From NCBI RefSeq assembly GCF_030151805.1, contig NZ_JASLCN010000123.1:1-25760 (forward strand): a stretch of DNA of 25,760 nt. Direction: 5' to 3'. Position 1 is the first letter of the stretch; each line of letters opens with the position of its first letter. Source of the DNA: Fluviicola sp. (GTDB lineage Bacteria > Bacteroidota > Bacteroidia > Flavobacteriales_D > Crocinitomicaceae). Of the stretch, positions 8,299 through 17,535 are shown in pieces. Position numbers and translations under genes: made by a program. The notes beneath the pieces are model-generated. The model ran no database searches, was not told the DNA's origin, and saw nothing but the letters and a program-made list of their open reading frames with translations.

Positions 8299-9417
8299 AT
8301 GGAAAAGGCCTCTTTTATCCCTTTGATGATTCCGGATATCCAACAACAGGATATTGATGCAGTTACTGAAGTACTGCAATCGGGAATGCTCATCCAGGGG
8401 AAAAAAGTAGAAGCCCTGGAACAACAGATCGCATCTTATCTCGGAGTAAAACATGCCATTGCGGTTTCAAACGGAACAGCAACTCTGCATCTTACCTTGC
8501 TTGTTTCGGGAATTGGTCCGGGCGACGAAGTGATTGTTCCTGCCCTATCCTATGTTGCCACTGCAAATGTGGTAGAACTGGTGGGCGCTACTCCTGTTTT
8601 TGTGGATATCGAAACGGAAACTTTCAACATCGATTCGAAACTCATTGAAGAAAAGATTACTCCGAAAACAAAAGCCATCCTTCCGGTTCATGAATTCGGA
8701 CTCGCTTGCGATTTGGAAACCATTCTTACTTTAGCAAAGAAATACAAGCTCGTTGTCATTGAAGACGCGGCTTGCGCTTTAGGAGCTAAATCCGGAGATT
8801 TTTTCGCCGGAACCCGTGGTGATTTAGGATCTTTTTCCTTCCACCCACGAAAAGCAATTACTTCCGGTGAAGGCGGACTTTTAGTCACTAACAACGACGA
8901 AACTGCTCAGAAACTCCGTGTATTGAGAAATCACGGAATCGACTATCAGAACGGAAAAATGGACTTTGTTGCCGCAGGGTTCAATTACAGGATGACGGAT
9001 ATCCAGGCGGCTTTGGTACTGAGCCAGTTTCAACGTTTTGAGCACATCCTGTCTTACAAACAAACGCTGGCAGAGATCTATTTCGAAGAACTTCAGGATG
9101 CGGATTTCGTTTTACCTTCTGTGCCTGAAAACCATCTTCACACCTGGCAATCATTTCACATTCTGGTTCCGGATCACATAGACAGAGATCTTCTGATCGA
9201 CTACATGAAAGAAAAAGGTGTTGGTGTCAATCTGGGTGCACAATGTATTCCCAATGAAACCTTCTACCAGCAAAAATATCAGCTGAATTGCAAGGAATTA
9301 TTTCCAAATGCACTGAAAGCAAACAGAAAAGGATTGGTTTTACCTTTGTATGAACGTTTAACCGCTTCTGATTTGAAACGCGTTTGCAGCGTTCTAAAAC
9401 AAGCAACGAATGGATAA
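8299..9417 (+). CDS. DegT/DnrJ/EryC1/StrS family sugar aminotransferase
   Basis: This PLP enzyme should transfer an amino group, usually from glutamate, to a keto-sugar nucleotide. The 372-residue length is standard. The Schiff-base lysine is Lys185 in FSFHPRKAITSGEGG, a slight variant of the common FHPTK form. The PLP-phosphate and ring contacts are represented by SNGTATLHL (about 57-65) and IEDAACALGA (about 154-163). The ATG lies 4 bases after the SDR stop, and the 3' end overlaps the acetyltransferase by 8 bases. The gene order SDR-aminotransferase-acetyltransferase matches pathways making 4-acetamido or 3-acetamido dideoxy sugars such as Qui4NAc or bacillosamine-type residues. The position aminated is not determinable by reading. 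Confidence 0.93.
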   Translation: MEKASFIPLMIPDIQQQDIDAVTEVLQSGMLIQGKKVEALEQQIASYLGVKHAIAVSNGTATLHLTLLVSGIGPGDEVIVPALSYVATANVVELVGATPVFVDIETETFNIDSKLIEEKITPKTKAILPVHEFGLACDLETILTLAKKYKLVVIEDAACALGAKSGDFFAGTRGDLGSFSFHPRKAITSGEGGLLVTNNDETAQKLRVLRNHGIDYQNGKMDFVAAGFNYRMTDIQAALVLSQFQRFEHILSYKQTLAEIYFEELQDADFVLPSVPENHLHTWQSFHILVPDHIDRDLLIDYMKEKGVGVNLGAQCIPNETFYQQKYQLNCKELFPNALKANRKGLVLPLYERLTASDLKRVCSVLKQATNG

Positions 9418-10021
9418 GCTTTACATCTTTCCATACAGTGGTTCCGGATTGGAAGTTCTGGATTGCCTCGATGATATTTCGAATGTTATTTTTGTGTCCG
9501 ATAACCCGGAACACATTGGCCAGAGTTTTCATGGAGTTCCGGTTATTTCCGGAGAAGAACTTCAAAAAACAGATCCTTCCCGTTTGATTACTGTTCATGG
9601 AAGTGCTGCATCGTATCAAAACAGGCTGGAACTTATTCAACGATTCGGAAAGAATGTTTCCTGGGAAACGATCATTCATCCGAGCGCTGTGATCTCAAAA
9701 TATGCTTCCATCGGGAAGAATGTGTTCATTTCAGCAGGAGTTTCAATCGGTCCGAATGTTGTTGTTGACGACCACGCGATCATTTTGGCAAACGCAACAA
9801 TTCACCACGATTCTCATATCGGAACAGGAAGCATTATCTGTGGAAATGTTTTGGTAGCAGGAAATGTGGAAATCGAATCCCAGGTTTACATCGGAGCAGG
9901 CTCCTCTATCAAAAACGGAATCACTATCGGTTCCGGATCATTGATCGGAATGGGAAGCATTGTATTGAATTCTGTTGGAACTGCAGAAGTATGGTTTGGA
10001 AATCCAGCTAAAAGGAAATGA
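9410..10021 (+). CDS. PglD/NeuD-like sugar N-acyltransferase (left-handed beta-helix)
   Basis: The 203-residue product has an N-terminal Rossmann-like PglD_N domain (about 2-80, with a glycine-rich FPYSGSG turn) and a C-terminal hexapeptide-repeat beta-helix (about 90-200, many I-G-x-x-x triplets). The HHD at 132-134 fits the catalytic His position of PglD, which transfers acetyl from acetyl-CoA to the 4-amino group of a UDP-sugar. It overlaps the aminotransferase by 8 bases and shares an ATGA stop/start with the next gene, so coupling is tight. The likely role is N-acetylation of the amino sugar made by the preceding two enzymes. The acyl donor could instead be another acyl-CoA. Confidence 0.88.
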   Translation: MDKLYIFPYSGSGLEVLDCLDDISNVIFVSDNPEHIGQSFHGVPVISGEELQKTDPSRLITVHGSAASYQNRLELIQRFGKNVSWETIIHPSAVISKYASIGKNVFISAGVSIGPNVVVDDHAIILANATIHHDSHIGTGSIICGNVLVAGNVEIESQVYIGAGSSIKNGITIGSGSLIGMGSIVLNSVGTAEVWFGNPAKRK

Positions 10022-11184
10022 AAAACAAGCTGCTTATCGTTGTTGGAGTTCAGACTTACCCCAATCCGGCATTGTCTAAAATACATTCCGATTTAAATGA
10101 GCTGTTTGATATTGACATTTTTGGCCTGGACAAGCAAAATGCCTTAAATACGTTTCCAAATTACAAATCCTATTCTTTTTTATCCCGGTCTTACAATAAG
10201 CTTAGGTTATACAAACTGCTTCATTTAATCTTCTTTTTTTTAACTAAAAACCAACGGGATTTATTGAATTTCAAATTGCAGCTTAGACTTAAGCGAGCGG
10301 GCTTTTTCTTTTTGAAAAAGCAGCAGTATGATTTCATTTTAAATATTGATTCAACGGGTGCATACATTGCAAAATCAAAGAACCGGAAGATTCACAATGC
10401 GCTTTTCATCTATGAAATATTAGGGTTTCAAAATTATTCAGACGGTAAGAAAATGGTAGATTTCCTCTGCCACATGGAGAAAAAAGCAATCCAAAACACT
10501 TCTTTTTTGATTAGCAGTGCAAACGATGAATTGGGCAAACTTCTGAATGAAATTCATAACACGAATAAGGAAATTATCAGTTATTCTATTTGTCCCCCAC
10601 AACAATTCAAAGAAGAAATAACACTTAATTCCCTTTTGAAATTTTACTATCACGGGGCTTTATTCGAAAACCGGGGACTAGAAGCAGCAATTCTTGCAAT
10701 CAAAGACCTTCCAAATGCCGAATTGCACATCCGTGGATTTGGTCCACTAAAAGAAACTCTGATTCATCTGATTCAGAAACATGAGATCTCGAACGTATTT
10801 CTCCTGGAGCCGGTTGAAATGTCTAAACTAACGGAAGAAGCCATCCATTTCGATCTTGGAGTATCTTTGGTCCGTATGAATGTTTTGAATCACCAATACA
10901 ATGTAGGTTTTAAGACTTTTGAAAATATTTCAGCGGGTCTGGCACTGATTGTTCCGGAAAGCAAACCCTTGAAAAAATTGATCGATCATGCTTCTAACGG
11001 GATATATTATACCGATGCAACCATTCCGGAATTGAGCAAAGTGTTTACTTTTTGTGTCGAAAATCCGGAACAGATTAAAACCTGGAAGGAAAACAGTCGG
11101 AAAGTTTACCAGGAATTATACAATCCTTCATTTCAACAACGAACACTGATCAGTTCGATTCACAAATTCTTCAATCATCAATGA
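10018..11184 (+). CDS. Glycosyltransferase, GT-B fold (GT4-like)
   Basis: The 388-residue soluble protein has a divergent N-terminal half with no strong motif. The C-terminal half is typical of GT-B retaining transferases: a YHGALFENRGLE segment (about 212-223), LHIRGFGPL (about 237-245), and a nucleotide-binding stretch VGFKTFENISAGLALIVPES (about 298-317) in which Glu of the TFE replaces the usual KxxE arrangement. It should add one sugar to the lipid-linked repeat unit at the cytoplasmic face. It is joined by ATGA overlaps both to the acetyltransferase upstream and to the flippase downstream. Donor and acceptor are unknown. Confidence 0.8.
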   Translation: MKNKLLIVVGVQTYPNPALSKIHSDLNELFDIDIFGLDKQNALNTFPNYKSYSFLSRSYNKLRLYKLLHLIFFFLTKNQRDLLNFKLQLRLKRAGFFFLKKQQYDFILNIDSTGAYIAKSKNRKIHNALFIYEILGFQNYSDGKKMVDFLCHMEKKAIQNTSFLISSANDELGKLLNEIHNTNKEIISYSICPPQQFKEEITLNSLLKFYYHGALFENRGLEAAILAIKDLPNAELHIRGFGPLKETLIHLIQKHEISNVFLLEPVEMSKLTEEAIHFDLGVSLVRMNVLNHQYNVGFKTFENISAGLALIVPESKPLKKLIDHASNGIYYTDATIPELSKVFTFCVENPEQIKTWKENSRKVYQELYNPSFQQRTLISSIHKFFNHQ

Positions 11185-12614
11185 ACAAACTACTTTCAGA
11201 CAGTTTAGTTTATGGAATTTCCAATATTGCCGGGAAGCTTATCAATATCTTCATGCTTCCTATTTATGCCAGTTCTTTCTCGGTTGAAGATTACGGAACC
11301 TTGTCAATCGTTGTTGTTTTCACGGCTATTATAAGCCAATTGACGATTTTACAATTGGATTCGGCCTCCTTTCGTTTTGTATCTGCTGAATCACCCCTTT
11401 TAGAAAAACAAAAAACATACTCCACATGGTTCTTCACAGAAGCAGGAATTTCACTGGTTTTCCTGTTGATTTTTTCTCTTTTTTCATCTGGTCTAAGTTC
11501 CATTTTATTGGGGTCCAGTCAGTTTTCGAACTTGTTATTAATCGGTTTATTGATTATCCCGATTAATACCGTTGAATATGTTGCGCTGACAGAAATGCGG
11601 CTCCGGAACTGGAAATGGTTTATTACCGGTTTAAACCTGAGTTCTGCGACGCTTCAAATTATTCTTACCTACATTTTAATCACTCACTTTAACCAGGGAA
11701 TTATCGCAATATTGTATGCGAACCTCATCATTTCTGTGATGAAATCCCTCATTTGTTATTTCCCGATCATCCATTTTATCCGGATCAAATCCTTTTCCCT
11801 GATTCATCTGAAAGAACTGTTATTGTATTGCCTTCCTTTCGTTCCTGCAGGTTTAAGTTTATGGGTTGTGAGCTTCATTGACCGGTTTATGATTGAAAAG
11901 ATTTCAAACTCATACAATGTCGGAATATACCAGATGGGAAATACCATTGCATCCATTGTCTTATTACCTATTTCAGGTTTTCTTTTCGCATGGCCGCCCT
12001 ATGTTTTTTCGCTGCTCAATAATCCCAAACACAAACGAATCATCAGCACTATTGTGGAATTGTTTACATTGAATGCGGCTGTAATCTGTTTGATTTTTTC
12101 TGCATTTGCTTCCGAAGCGCTCTCGCTTTTTGCAAACGAAAAGTATTTTGCCGCAATCCAGGTCATTCCTTTCTTGTTGTTTTCGAACCTTTCCATGGGC
12201 TTATATCAACTCAGCGGAATCGGTTCTGCGATCGCTAAAAAGACCAAACCGGTTATGTGGGCAACCTTATTCGGGGCGCTGCTGAACATTGTATTGAACT
12301 TTATTTTGATTCCGATGTGGGGCGGAGTTTATGGTGCATCTTTCGCTACATTGATTTCGTATTCCGCCATTCCACTTGTTTTGTTCAGAATTTCACAAAA
12401 GAATTATCCGATCCCTTTCAATTTCATAAAAATCATTCTTTATTATTTATTTCCGTTTACTTTAAGTTTACTTTGCAACGTATATTTCGAAAATTTTGGG
12501 CTTTCCGTCAGTTTTTTTGTCATCAAATTAATCGGCAGCTTTCTGGTTCTTGGTGCACTCATCTTTTTGAATATCAGAATCTACAAGAAAAACATTAATA
12601 AAGAAGAAGCATAA
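11181..12614 (+). CDS. Wzx-like oligosaccharide flippase (MOP/PST superfamily)
   Basis: The 477-residue protein is hydrophobic throughout, with about 12-14 membrane helices. Its N terminus (SLVYGISNIAGKLINIFMLP) is characteristic of polysaccharide transporters, as are the paired basic residues between helices and the DRFMIEK loop at about 234-240. Wzx proteins move undecaprenyl-linked repeat units across the inner membrane for polymerisation. This fits the multiple glycosyltransferases and the polymerase-like protein at 5067. It starts in an ATGA overlap with the glycosyltransferase, and AsnB follows 3 bases after its stop. Confidence 0.9.
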   Translation: MNKLLSDSLVYGISNIAGKLINIFMLPIYASSFSVEDYGTLSIVVVFTAIISQLTILQLDSASFRFVSAESPLLEKQKTYSTWFFTEAGISLVFLLIFSLFSSGLSSILLGSSQFSNLLLIGLLIIPINTVEYVALTEMRLRNWKWFITGLNLSSATLQIILTYILITHFNQGIIAILYANLIISVMKSLICYFPIIHFIRIKSFSLIHLKELLLYCLPFVPAGLSLWVVSFIDRFMIEKISNSYNVGIYQMGNTIASIVLLPISGFLFAWPPYVFSLLNNPKHKRIISTIVELFTLNAAVICLIFSAFASEALSLFANEKYFAAIQVIPFLLFSNLSMGLYQLSGIGSAIAKKTKPVMWATLFGALLNIVLNFILIPMWGGVYGASFATLISYSAIPLVLFRISQKNYPIPFNFIKIILYYLFPFTLSLLCNVYFENFGLSVSFFVIKLIGSFLVLGALIFLNIRIYKKNINKEEA

Positions 12615-12617
12615 CAC

Positions 12618-14288
12618 ATGTGTGGTATTTCGGGAATCGTATCTTTTGCTCCGTCGGATAAACTTGCTTCCGGGATTAAACTCATGACCGACAGCATCCA
12701 GCACAGAGGTCCGGACGGAGAAGGTCATTGGATCGATGAAAAAAATCAGGTTGCTTTGGGTCACCGAAGACTTTCCATTCTGGATCTTTCGGAAAAAGGA
12801 AAACAACCTATGCATTATCTCAACCGTTATACGATTACTTTTAACGGGGAAATTTACAATTACATTGAACTGAAGCAGGAATTGGTACAAGCCGGATATT
12901 CCTTCGTTTCAGATACGGACACGGAAGTATTGCTTGCTTTGTTCGATCAAAAAAAGGAGGCTTGTTTGCAAGAACTTGACGGAATGTTTGCTTTTGCAAT
13001 TTGGGATTCGGTGAAACAAAGTTTGTTTTGCGCCCGGGATCGCTTTGGTGAAAAACCATTTCACTATTGTTTTTACAACGATCAGTTTTATTTCGCTTCC
13101 GAAATGAAAGCGCTTTGGGCAGCTTCTGTTCCGAAAAAGAAGAATCAGAAGTTGTTTACTCACTTCGAAGAAACAAAATCAGCGCATTTTCCGGAAAGTA
13201 TCAACGAAACCTTCTATGAAGATATCTGGCGTTTGGAGCACGGGCATTGGATGAAAATCAAGCCGAACGGAACGCATGAGATTCAAAAATACTACGACAT
13301 AGATTGGAAAAAACAGGACTGTACTTTAAGTTTCAAAGACGCTTGTGCTGAATTCAATCGTCTTTTCCAACTGAGTCTTACCAGGCGTTTTCGGGCGGAT
13401 GTTCCGGTTGGAACAAGTTTGAGTGGCGGACTGGACAGTTCCGCGATTGTCTGCAATATGAAGCAATATGCCAATCAGAAAAATGTGACTCCGCTTACTT
13501 TTTCCGCCCGGTTCAAAGACTTCAAAAAAGATGAAGGTTATTTCATTGAAAAAGTGATCGAAAAAACCGGCTTCGAAAGTCATGTTACCTGGCCAACCGG
13601 AAATGACATGATTGCCGATATGGAATCGTTGTGCTACTACCAGGAAGAACCTTTCGGAAGTGCCAGTATTTATGCGCAGTATTGTGTTCAGAAACTGGCA
13701 AAAGAAAACAATGTAACCGTATTGATTGACGGACAGGGAGCGGATGAAATTTTGGCTGGATATATTTCTTACTATCCTGAATACCTTCAATCCTTATTCC
13801 GCACAAAACCATTTTTCTCTTCCATGCGCTTAAGAGAACAATACCGTTTCATTGATTTTCATACACCGCATACGAAACTCAAAAAAATGGCTGTCAAAAG
13901 CCTTCATTATTACGAAATCAGGGGGCGAATGAATTCCGGAAAGGACTCAAAAAGACTCAACGAACATTTGTACGAAAGTACGATGCGCGGTGCGCTTCAG
14001 GATTTGTTGCGTTTTGCGGATCGAAATTCCATGGCACATCACCGGGAAGTGCGTCTGCCCTTTCTTTTCCATGAATTGGTGGAATTCTGCTTTTCTCTTC
14101 CGGATGAATACAAACTAAAACTGGGCTGGACGAAATACATCATGCGCAGTACATTTGAAGATCTTTTACCTGCAGAAATTTGCTGGCGGAAAGAAAAAGT
14201 TGGTTTCGAACCACCACAAAATAACTGGTTGCAAAGTGCCGGAATGAACGATTCCTGGCAAAGCTATCTCTTAAATTATTTCAAATGA
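12618..14288 (+). CDS. asnB: Asparagine synthase (glutamine-hydrolysing) family amidotransferase
   Basis: The 556-residue protein has an N-terminal Ntn glutaminase domain starting MCGISGIV, whose Cys2 is the nucleophile after Met removal, with RLSILDLS, FNGEIYN and SDTDTEVLL contacts. The C-terminal synthetase domain has the ATP-pyrophosphatase loop SGGLDSS at 269-275 and a GQGADE motif. Overall length and both active sites match AsnB, so glutamine-dependent amidation by an adenylated intermediate is expected. In glycan loci such copies often amidate uronic acids rather than make asparagine; here that is inference from context. It is flanked by the flippase (3-base gap) and a glycosyltransferase (ATGA overlap). 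Confidence 0.9.
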   Translation: MCGISGIVSFAPSDKLASGIKLMTDSIQHRGPDGEGHWIDEKNQVALGHRRLSILDLSEKGKQPMHYLNRYTITFNGEIYNYIELKQELVQAGYSFVSDTDTEVLLALFDQKKEACLQELDGMFAFAIWDSVKQSLFCARDRFGEKPFHYCFYNDQFYFASEMKALWAASVPKKKNQKLFTHFEETKSAHFPESINETFYEDIWRLEHGHWMKIKPNGTHEIQKYYDIDWKKQDCTLSFKDACAEFNRLFQLSLTRRFRADVPVGTSLSGGLDSSAIVCNMKQYANQKNVTPLTFSARFKDFKKDEGYFIEKVIEKTGFESHVTWPTGNDMIADMESLCYYQEEPFGSASIYAQYCVQKLAKENNVTVLIDGQGADEILAGYISYYPEYLQSLFRTKPFFSSMRLREQYRFIDFHTPHTKLKKMAVKSLHYYEIRGRMNSGKDSKRLNEHLYESTMRGALQDLLRFADRNSMAHHREVRLPFLFHELVEFCFSLPDEYKLKLGWTKYIMRSTFEDLLPAEICWRKEKVGFEPPQNNWLQSAGMNDSWQSYLLNYFK

Positions 14289-15529
14289 AGAAGATCCTGA
14301 TCATTTCTTACTATTTCCCACCCTGTGTTGGAATAGCTCCGAACAGACCGGCTGCATTTGCGAATGATTTTTCGAAATTTCACGATGTGAAAGTGGTTAC
14401 CCGGCATTGGCTGGGAAATGAAAATAAATGGGAAGATTACCTGAAAAGCAATCCTTCGAAAGAAGAACGCATTCAGCAAAACAAATACCTGGAAATTATT
14501 CAGGTTCCTTACCAGTCGAAAGTTCAAAAGCCGAATACGCTGAAAACCTTTTTCGATTTGCTGAGAGGAAAACTCGATCCGGAAATTGATGCGACTCAAT
14601 TACTTCCTGCTGCTTCGGAAATTGCAGCGAACTGGAAACCCGATTTGATTCTCGTTTCCACTCCACCGATCAACCTGGTTCAGGTTGCTTATTTATTACA
14701 TAAAAAATTTAAGATTCCTTTCATTGTAGATTTCAGGGATTTCGAAAACGATACCTTACTCAACAAAAACAAGAAGCTCCGCAAATGGGACAATCCTGTT
14801 TTTCAATTCCGGGAATTCCACGTAATTCGCTGGTTAAAGAAAAGCAGCGCCATTGCAACAATCAATACTGAATTGCAAAGTTATTTCATCCGCAAAACAC
14901 AGAAAGAAACTGCGCTTGTTTTTAACGGTTTTGAAAATTCTTTATTCGACCAATTCGTTCCGTTACAAGAGCTCCGGAGCGACCGTTTTATTATTTCGAT
15001 AGTCGGAACCATTTACCAGGGACAGGAATACGAACTATTTCTTGAAGCATTTCAGAAAGTGCTACCGGGAAGACCGGAAATCCTGTTCAAATTCATCGGA
15101 ACAGACACCATTCCTGAAATCGGAGATCAGGTGAAGGCCGCTTTGCCGGAAGAAAATCTATTCGTTACTCAGAAAATCCCACGAAAAGAAGCCTTGAAAC
15201 ACCTGGAAGAAAGTCATTTGGTCTGGCATCCGGAATGGAAAGGATATGTGGGAATGTATTCCGGAAAAATCTTTGAATACCTCGGTGCAAAACGCCACAT
15301 TCTCATTGCTCCTTCAGTTGGCGATGTGATTGATCAATTGCTTCAGGAAACAAACTCGGGGAAATCGTTTCGAACCAGCGAGGAAATTGCGGCGTTCATT
15401 CGTGAGAAATACGATGAATGGAAGACAAATGGAGTGATTCGCTACGACGGGAATAACGAAGCCATTGCCTTTTATTCAAGAGAAAATCAATCCCGGCGTC
15501 TTTTGGATGTCATTGAAAAATATAGTTAA
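14285..15529 (+). CDS. Glycosyltransferase family 4-like protein
   Basis: The 414-residue protein begins with the beta1 strand KKILIISYYFPP followed by a Pro/Gly-rich loop (VGIAPNRP), typical of GT-B enzymes recognising a donor or lipid acceptor. The C-terminal half has IISIVGTIYQGQEYELFLEA (start of the second Rossmann domain, about 238-257) and SGKIFEYLGAKRHILI (about 327-342), the Glu of which sits where the GT4 donor-binding acid is expected. Cytoplasmic sugar transfer to a lipid-linked acceptor is likely. It begins in an ATGA overlap with asnB. The sugar specificity is not readable. Confidence 0.85.
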   Translation: MKKILIISYYFPPCVGIAPNRPAAFANDFSKFHDVKVVTRHWLGNENKWEDYLKSNPSKEERIQQNKYLEIIQVPYQSKVQKPNTLKTFFDLLRGKLDPEIDATQLLPAASEIAANWKPDLILVSTPPINLVQVAYLLHKKFKIPFIVDFRDFENDTLLNKNKKLRKWDNPVFQFREFHVIRWLKKSSAIATINTELQSYFIRKTQKETALVFNGFENSLFDQFVPLQELRSDRFIISIVGTIYQGQEYELFLEAFQKVLPGRPEILFKFIGTDTIPEIGDQVKAALPEENLFVTQKIPRKEALKHLEESHLVWHPEWKGYVGMYSGKIFEYLGAKRHILIAPSVGDVIDQLLQETNSGKSFRTSEEIAAFIREKYDEWKTNGVIRYDGNNEAIAFYSRENQSRRLLDVIEKYS

Positions 15530-15558
15530 AACCCAAATCTCATGAATACAGAATTCCA

Positions 15559-16407
15559 ATGAGTGCAAAAGATACTTTCCGGGCTTTGTTTAAAGTTCCT
15601 TTAGTTGAAAAACTACTGGCTTCTTACACCAATAACAAAGCGTATGGCTCAGGGTTGACCAAATTAACTCCGAATCATTATAGTTATAAAAGTCCCGCTC
15701 TGCGTAGAGTGAAACGCAATGAAGTCAATTTCGAATTAGACATTGCCAACATTGTTGACTGGAACATTTACTTCGGGTTTTATGAAGCTTCGAGGGAAAA
15801 TCTGTTTCACTTACATCCGAATCCAAACGTTATATTGGATATCGGAGCAAATATCGGTGAAATCTCACTGCGCTTTGCCCAACGTTATCCTCAGGCAAGC
15901 ATACATGGCTTTGAGCCGTTTCCGGATACTTTCGAAACACTGAAACGGAATGTTTCGCTCAATTCATTCCCGAATATCGAATTACATCCTTTAGGTTTGG
16001 GTTCCGAACAGGGAAAAGTGTTTTTTGAAGAACGGTCTGCCGGAAATCCTGGAATGAACCGCGTTACTTCCGATCCCGAAAAATCATCCCGGGAAGTTGC
16101 CATTACAACCCTAGATTCCTTTATTCAAAACCTGGGAGACCAACACATTTCATTGATCAAAATTGATGTCGAAGGATATGAATTGGAAGTACTTAAAGGT
16201 GCACGCAATCTGATCCAGGAACACCACCCGGTTTTCTTTATCGAGCTGGACGACGACAATTTAAAAGATCAGAACAGCAGCGCACTCGAATTAATTCAAT
16301 TTCTGCAAGCTTTCGGTTACAAAATCCGGCATGCCGAAACGCATGCGCAGCTTACTGAAAACAGTGATTTTCACGACTGTCATTTCGATATTGTTGCAGA
16401 AGTTTAA
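15559..16407 (+). CDS. FkbM family SAM-dependent methyltransferase (second copy)
   Basis: The 282-residue product has ILDIGANIG at 92-100 and the FkbM hallmark KIDVEGYEL at 201-209, with GFEPFPDTFETLKRN between. It is clearly paralogous to the protein at 6403, though diverged over most of its length. It should O-methylate a sugar of the same glycan. A 29-base gap separates it from the preceding glycosyltransferase; a six-codon mini-ORF at 15542-15562 ends in TGA overlapping this ATG. The gene ends 23 bases from the convergent acyltransferase stop with no visible terminator. It is the last plus-strand gene before the cluster is interrupted. Confidence 0.88.
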   Translation: MSAKDTFRALFKVPLVEKLLASYTNNKAYGSGLTKLTPNHYSYKSPALRRVKRNEVNFELDIANIVDWNIYFGFYEASRENLFHLHPNPNVILDIGANIGEISLRFAQRYPQASIHGFEPFPDTFETLKRNVSLNSFPNIELHPLGLGSEQGKVFFEERSAGNPGMNRVTSDPEKSSREVAITTLDSFIQNLGDQHISLIKIDVEGYELEVLKGARNLIQEHHPVFFIELDDDNLKDQNSSALELIQFLQAFGYKIRHAETHAQLTENSDFHDCHFDIVAEV

Positions 16408-16430
16408 ATGGTATTAGAAAACGATTGAAG

Positions 16431-17486
16431 TCATTTTCGAAGCAGTTTATTTCGTAAGGTCAGGAAGTTTTCTTCCACCATTCGGGTGAAAATCAAAGCC
16501 AGCCCGAAGCTCACTATCAGGTAAACGAAAAATGAAAGAACGCTTGTTCCCAAAAACTGCACGCACAAAACCGCAACAATCGGATTCCACAAATACCAGT
16601 TGTAACTGTAATATCCGATCAATCGAAAAGGAGTCAGCCATCGTTGATTTTTCATCACCAGGGTGGACCATATGATACAAAACATAAAAATCGGCAACAC
16701 CGAATGCATAATTAGCGCCTTGAAATAAGGAATGGTTCCTGATTCATTGAAGTAAATCGTGAGTGCCACTCCGGCAATTCCTGTAAGCAATAACAAGGTT
16801 CTGAGTCCGGGTTTCGAAGACAAATCTTTTTCCTTGAACTGAAGATAAGCAACCAGGATTCCCCAGGAAAACGTATCCAAACGATTAAAAGTCATGGAGT
16901 AAGTATCTTTCGAGTTGGTAAAATTCAGCATCACACATTTACTGATAAAAGCCAGTAAAATGACCGCCACCAATGAAAGTACAAAAGCCTGACTGTTTGC
17001 TCTGAACGCTCTAAGGGTTAGAATCAGACATGGAAGCAGGATGTAAAAATGTTCTTCGATACACAGCGACCAAACATGATCAAATGAAAAGTGAATGGGG
17101 AAACCCGTAAAGTTTCTGTACCAAAATGCATAACGCGGCAATTCCGAAAAATGGAGGCGTTCGGATTCGAATTCACCGAAAAATAACAGATTTGAAAGGA
17201 TGAATCCGAGAATCAGGAACACATAATAGGAAGGCCATATTTTAAATCCTCTTCTTAAAACAAAACCGAAAAAACTGATTTCCTTATCCAACAGAAAGTC
17301 TTTCATCAAAGCTCCACCTACCAGATAACCTGAAATCACAAAAAATAAATCAACCCCCAGGTTACCATATGGCAGTAAGCCGTTAAAGTGAAACAAAACC
17401 ACGCCAAGAACAGCACACCCCCTTAAAAAATCAATATTTATCTGCCGATTCGGGTTCCTTAAAGTCCTTATTAAATTCTCAAACAT
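16431..17486 (-). CDS. Acyltransferase 3 family membrane protein (OafA-like)
   Basis: The 351-residue protein has about ten membrane helices and the family motifs: FLRGCAVLGVVLFHF at 20-34 (Arg22 and catalytic-type His33), the GVDLFFVISGYLV block at about 44-56, and VWSLCIEEHFYIL around residue 140. Such proteins transfer acyl groups, most often acetyl, to sugars in the inner membrane. The length corresponds to the membrane domain alone, with no C-terminal SGNH domain. It is the only minus-strand gene within the glycan locus, convergent to the FkbM gene and divergent from the methyltransferase at 17620. It is likely an O-acetylation accessory under separate control. Confidence 0.9.
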   Translation of the reverse strand: MFENLIRTLRNPNRQINIDFLRGCAVLGVVLFHFNGLLPYGNLGVDLFFVISGYLVGGALMKDFLLDKEISFFGFVLRRGFKIWPSYYVFLILGFILSNLLFFGEFESERLHFSELPRYAFWYRNFTGFPIHFSFDHVWSLCIEEHFYILLPCLILTLRAFRANSQAFVLSLVAVILLAFISKCVMLNFTNSKDTYSMTFNRLDTFSWGILVAYLQFKEKDLSSKPGLRTLLLLTGIAGVALTIYFNESGTIPYFKALIMHSVLPIFMFCIIWSTLVMKNQRWLTPFRLIGYYSYNWYLWNPIVAVLCVQFLGTSVLSFFVYLIVSFGLALIFTRMVEENFLTLRNKLLRK

Positions 17487-17515
17487 TTTTCTGTTTTTTT
17501 ATCTGTTTTAATTCC

Positions 17516-17523
17516 CAAATATT
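17516..17523 (-). promoter_or_regulatory. Near-match -7 element for the acyltransferase gene
   Basis: On the minus strand the site reads AATATTTG, one mismatch from TAnnTTTG, 29 bases before the acyltransferase start codon. No clear -33 TTG is seen. It lies only 4 bases from a plus-strand near-match, making a compact divergent promoter region. Weak without transcript data. Confidence 0.25.
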
Positions 17524-17527
17524 TAGT

Positions 17528-17535
17528 CATATTTG
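17528..17535 (+). promoter_or_regulatory. Near-match -7 element for the 17620 methyltransferase
   Basis: CATATTTG matches TAnnTTTG at all but the first base and is the only such site in the divergent gap on this strand. If used, it gives a leader of about 80 bases to the ATG at 17620. The -33 half is not evident. Confidence 0.25.

Noticed and set aside
13326..13790. 154-codon antisense reading frame inside asnB
   Set aside because: It lies opposite a well-supported gene, has no recognisable motifs, and its composition is that of a shadow frame.
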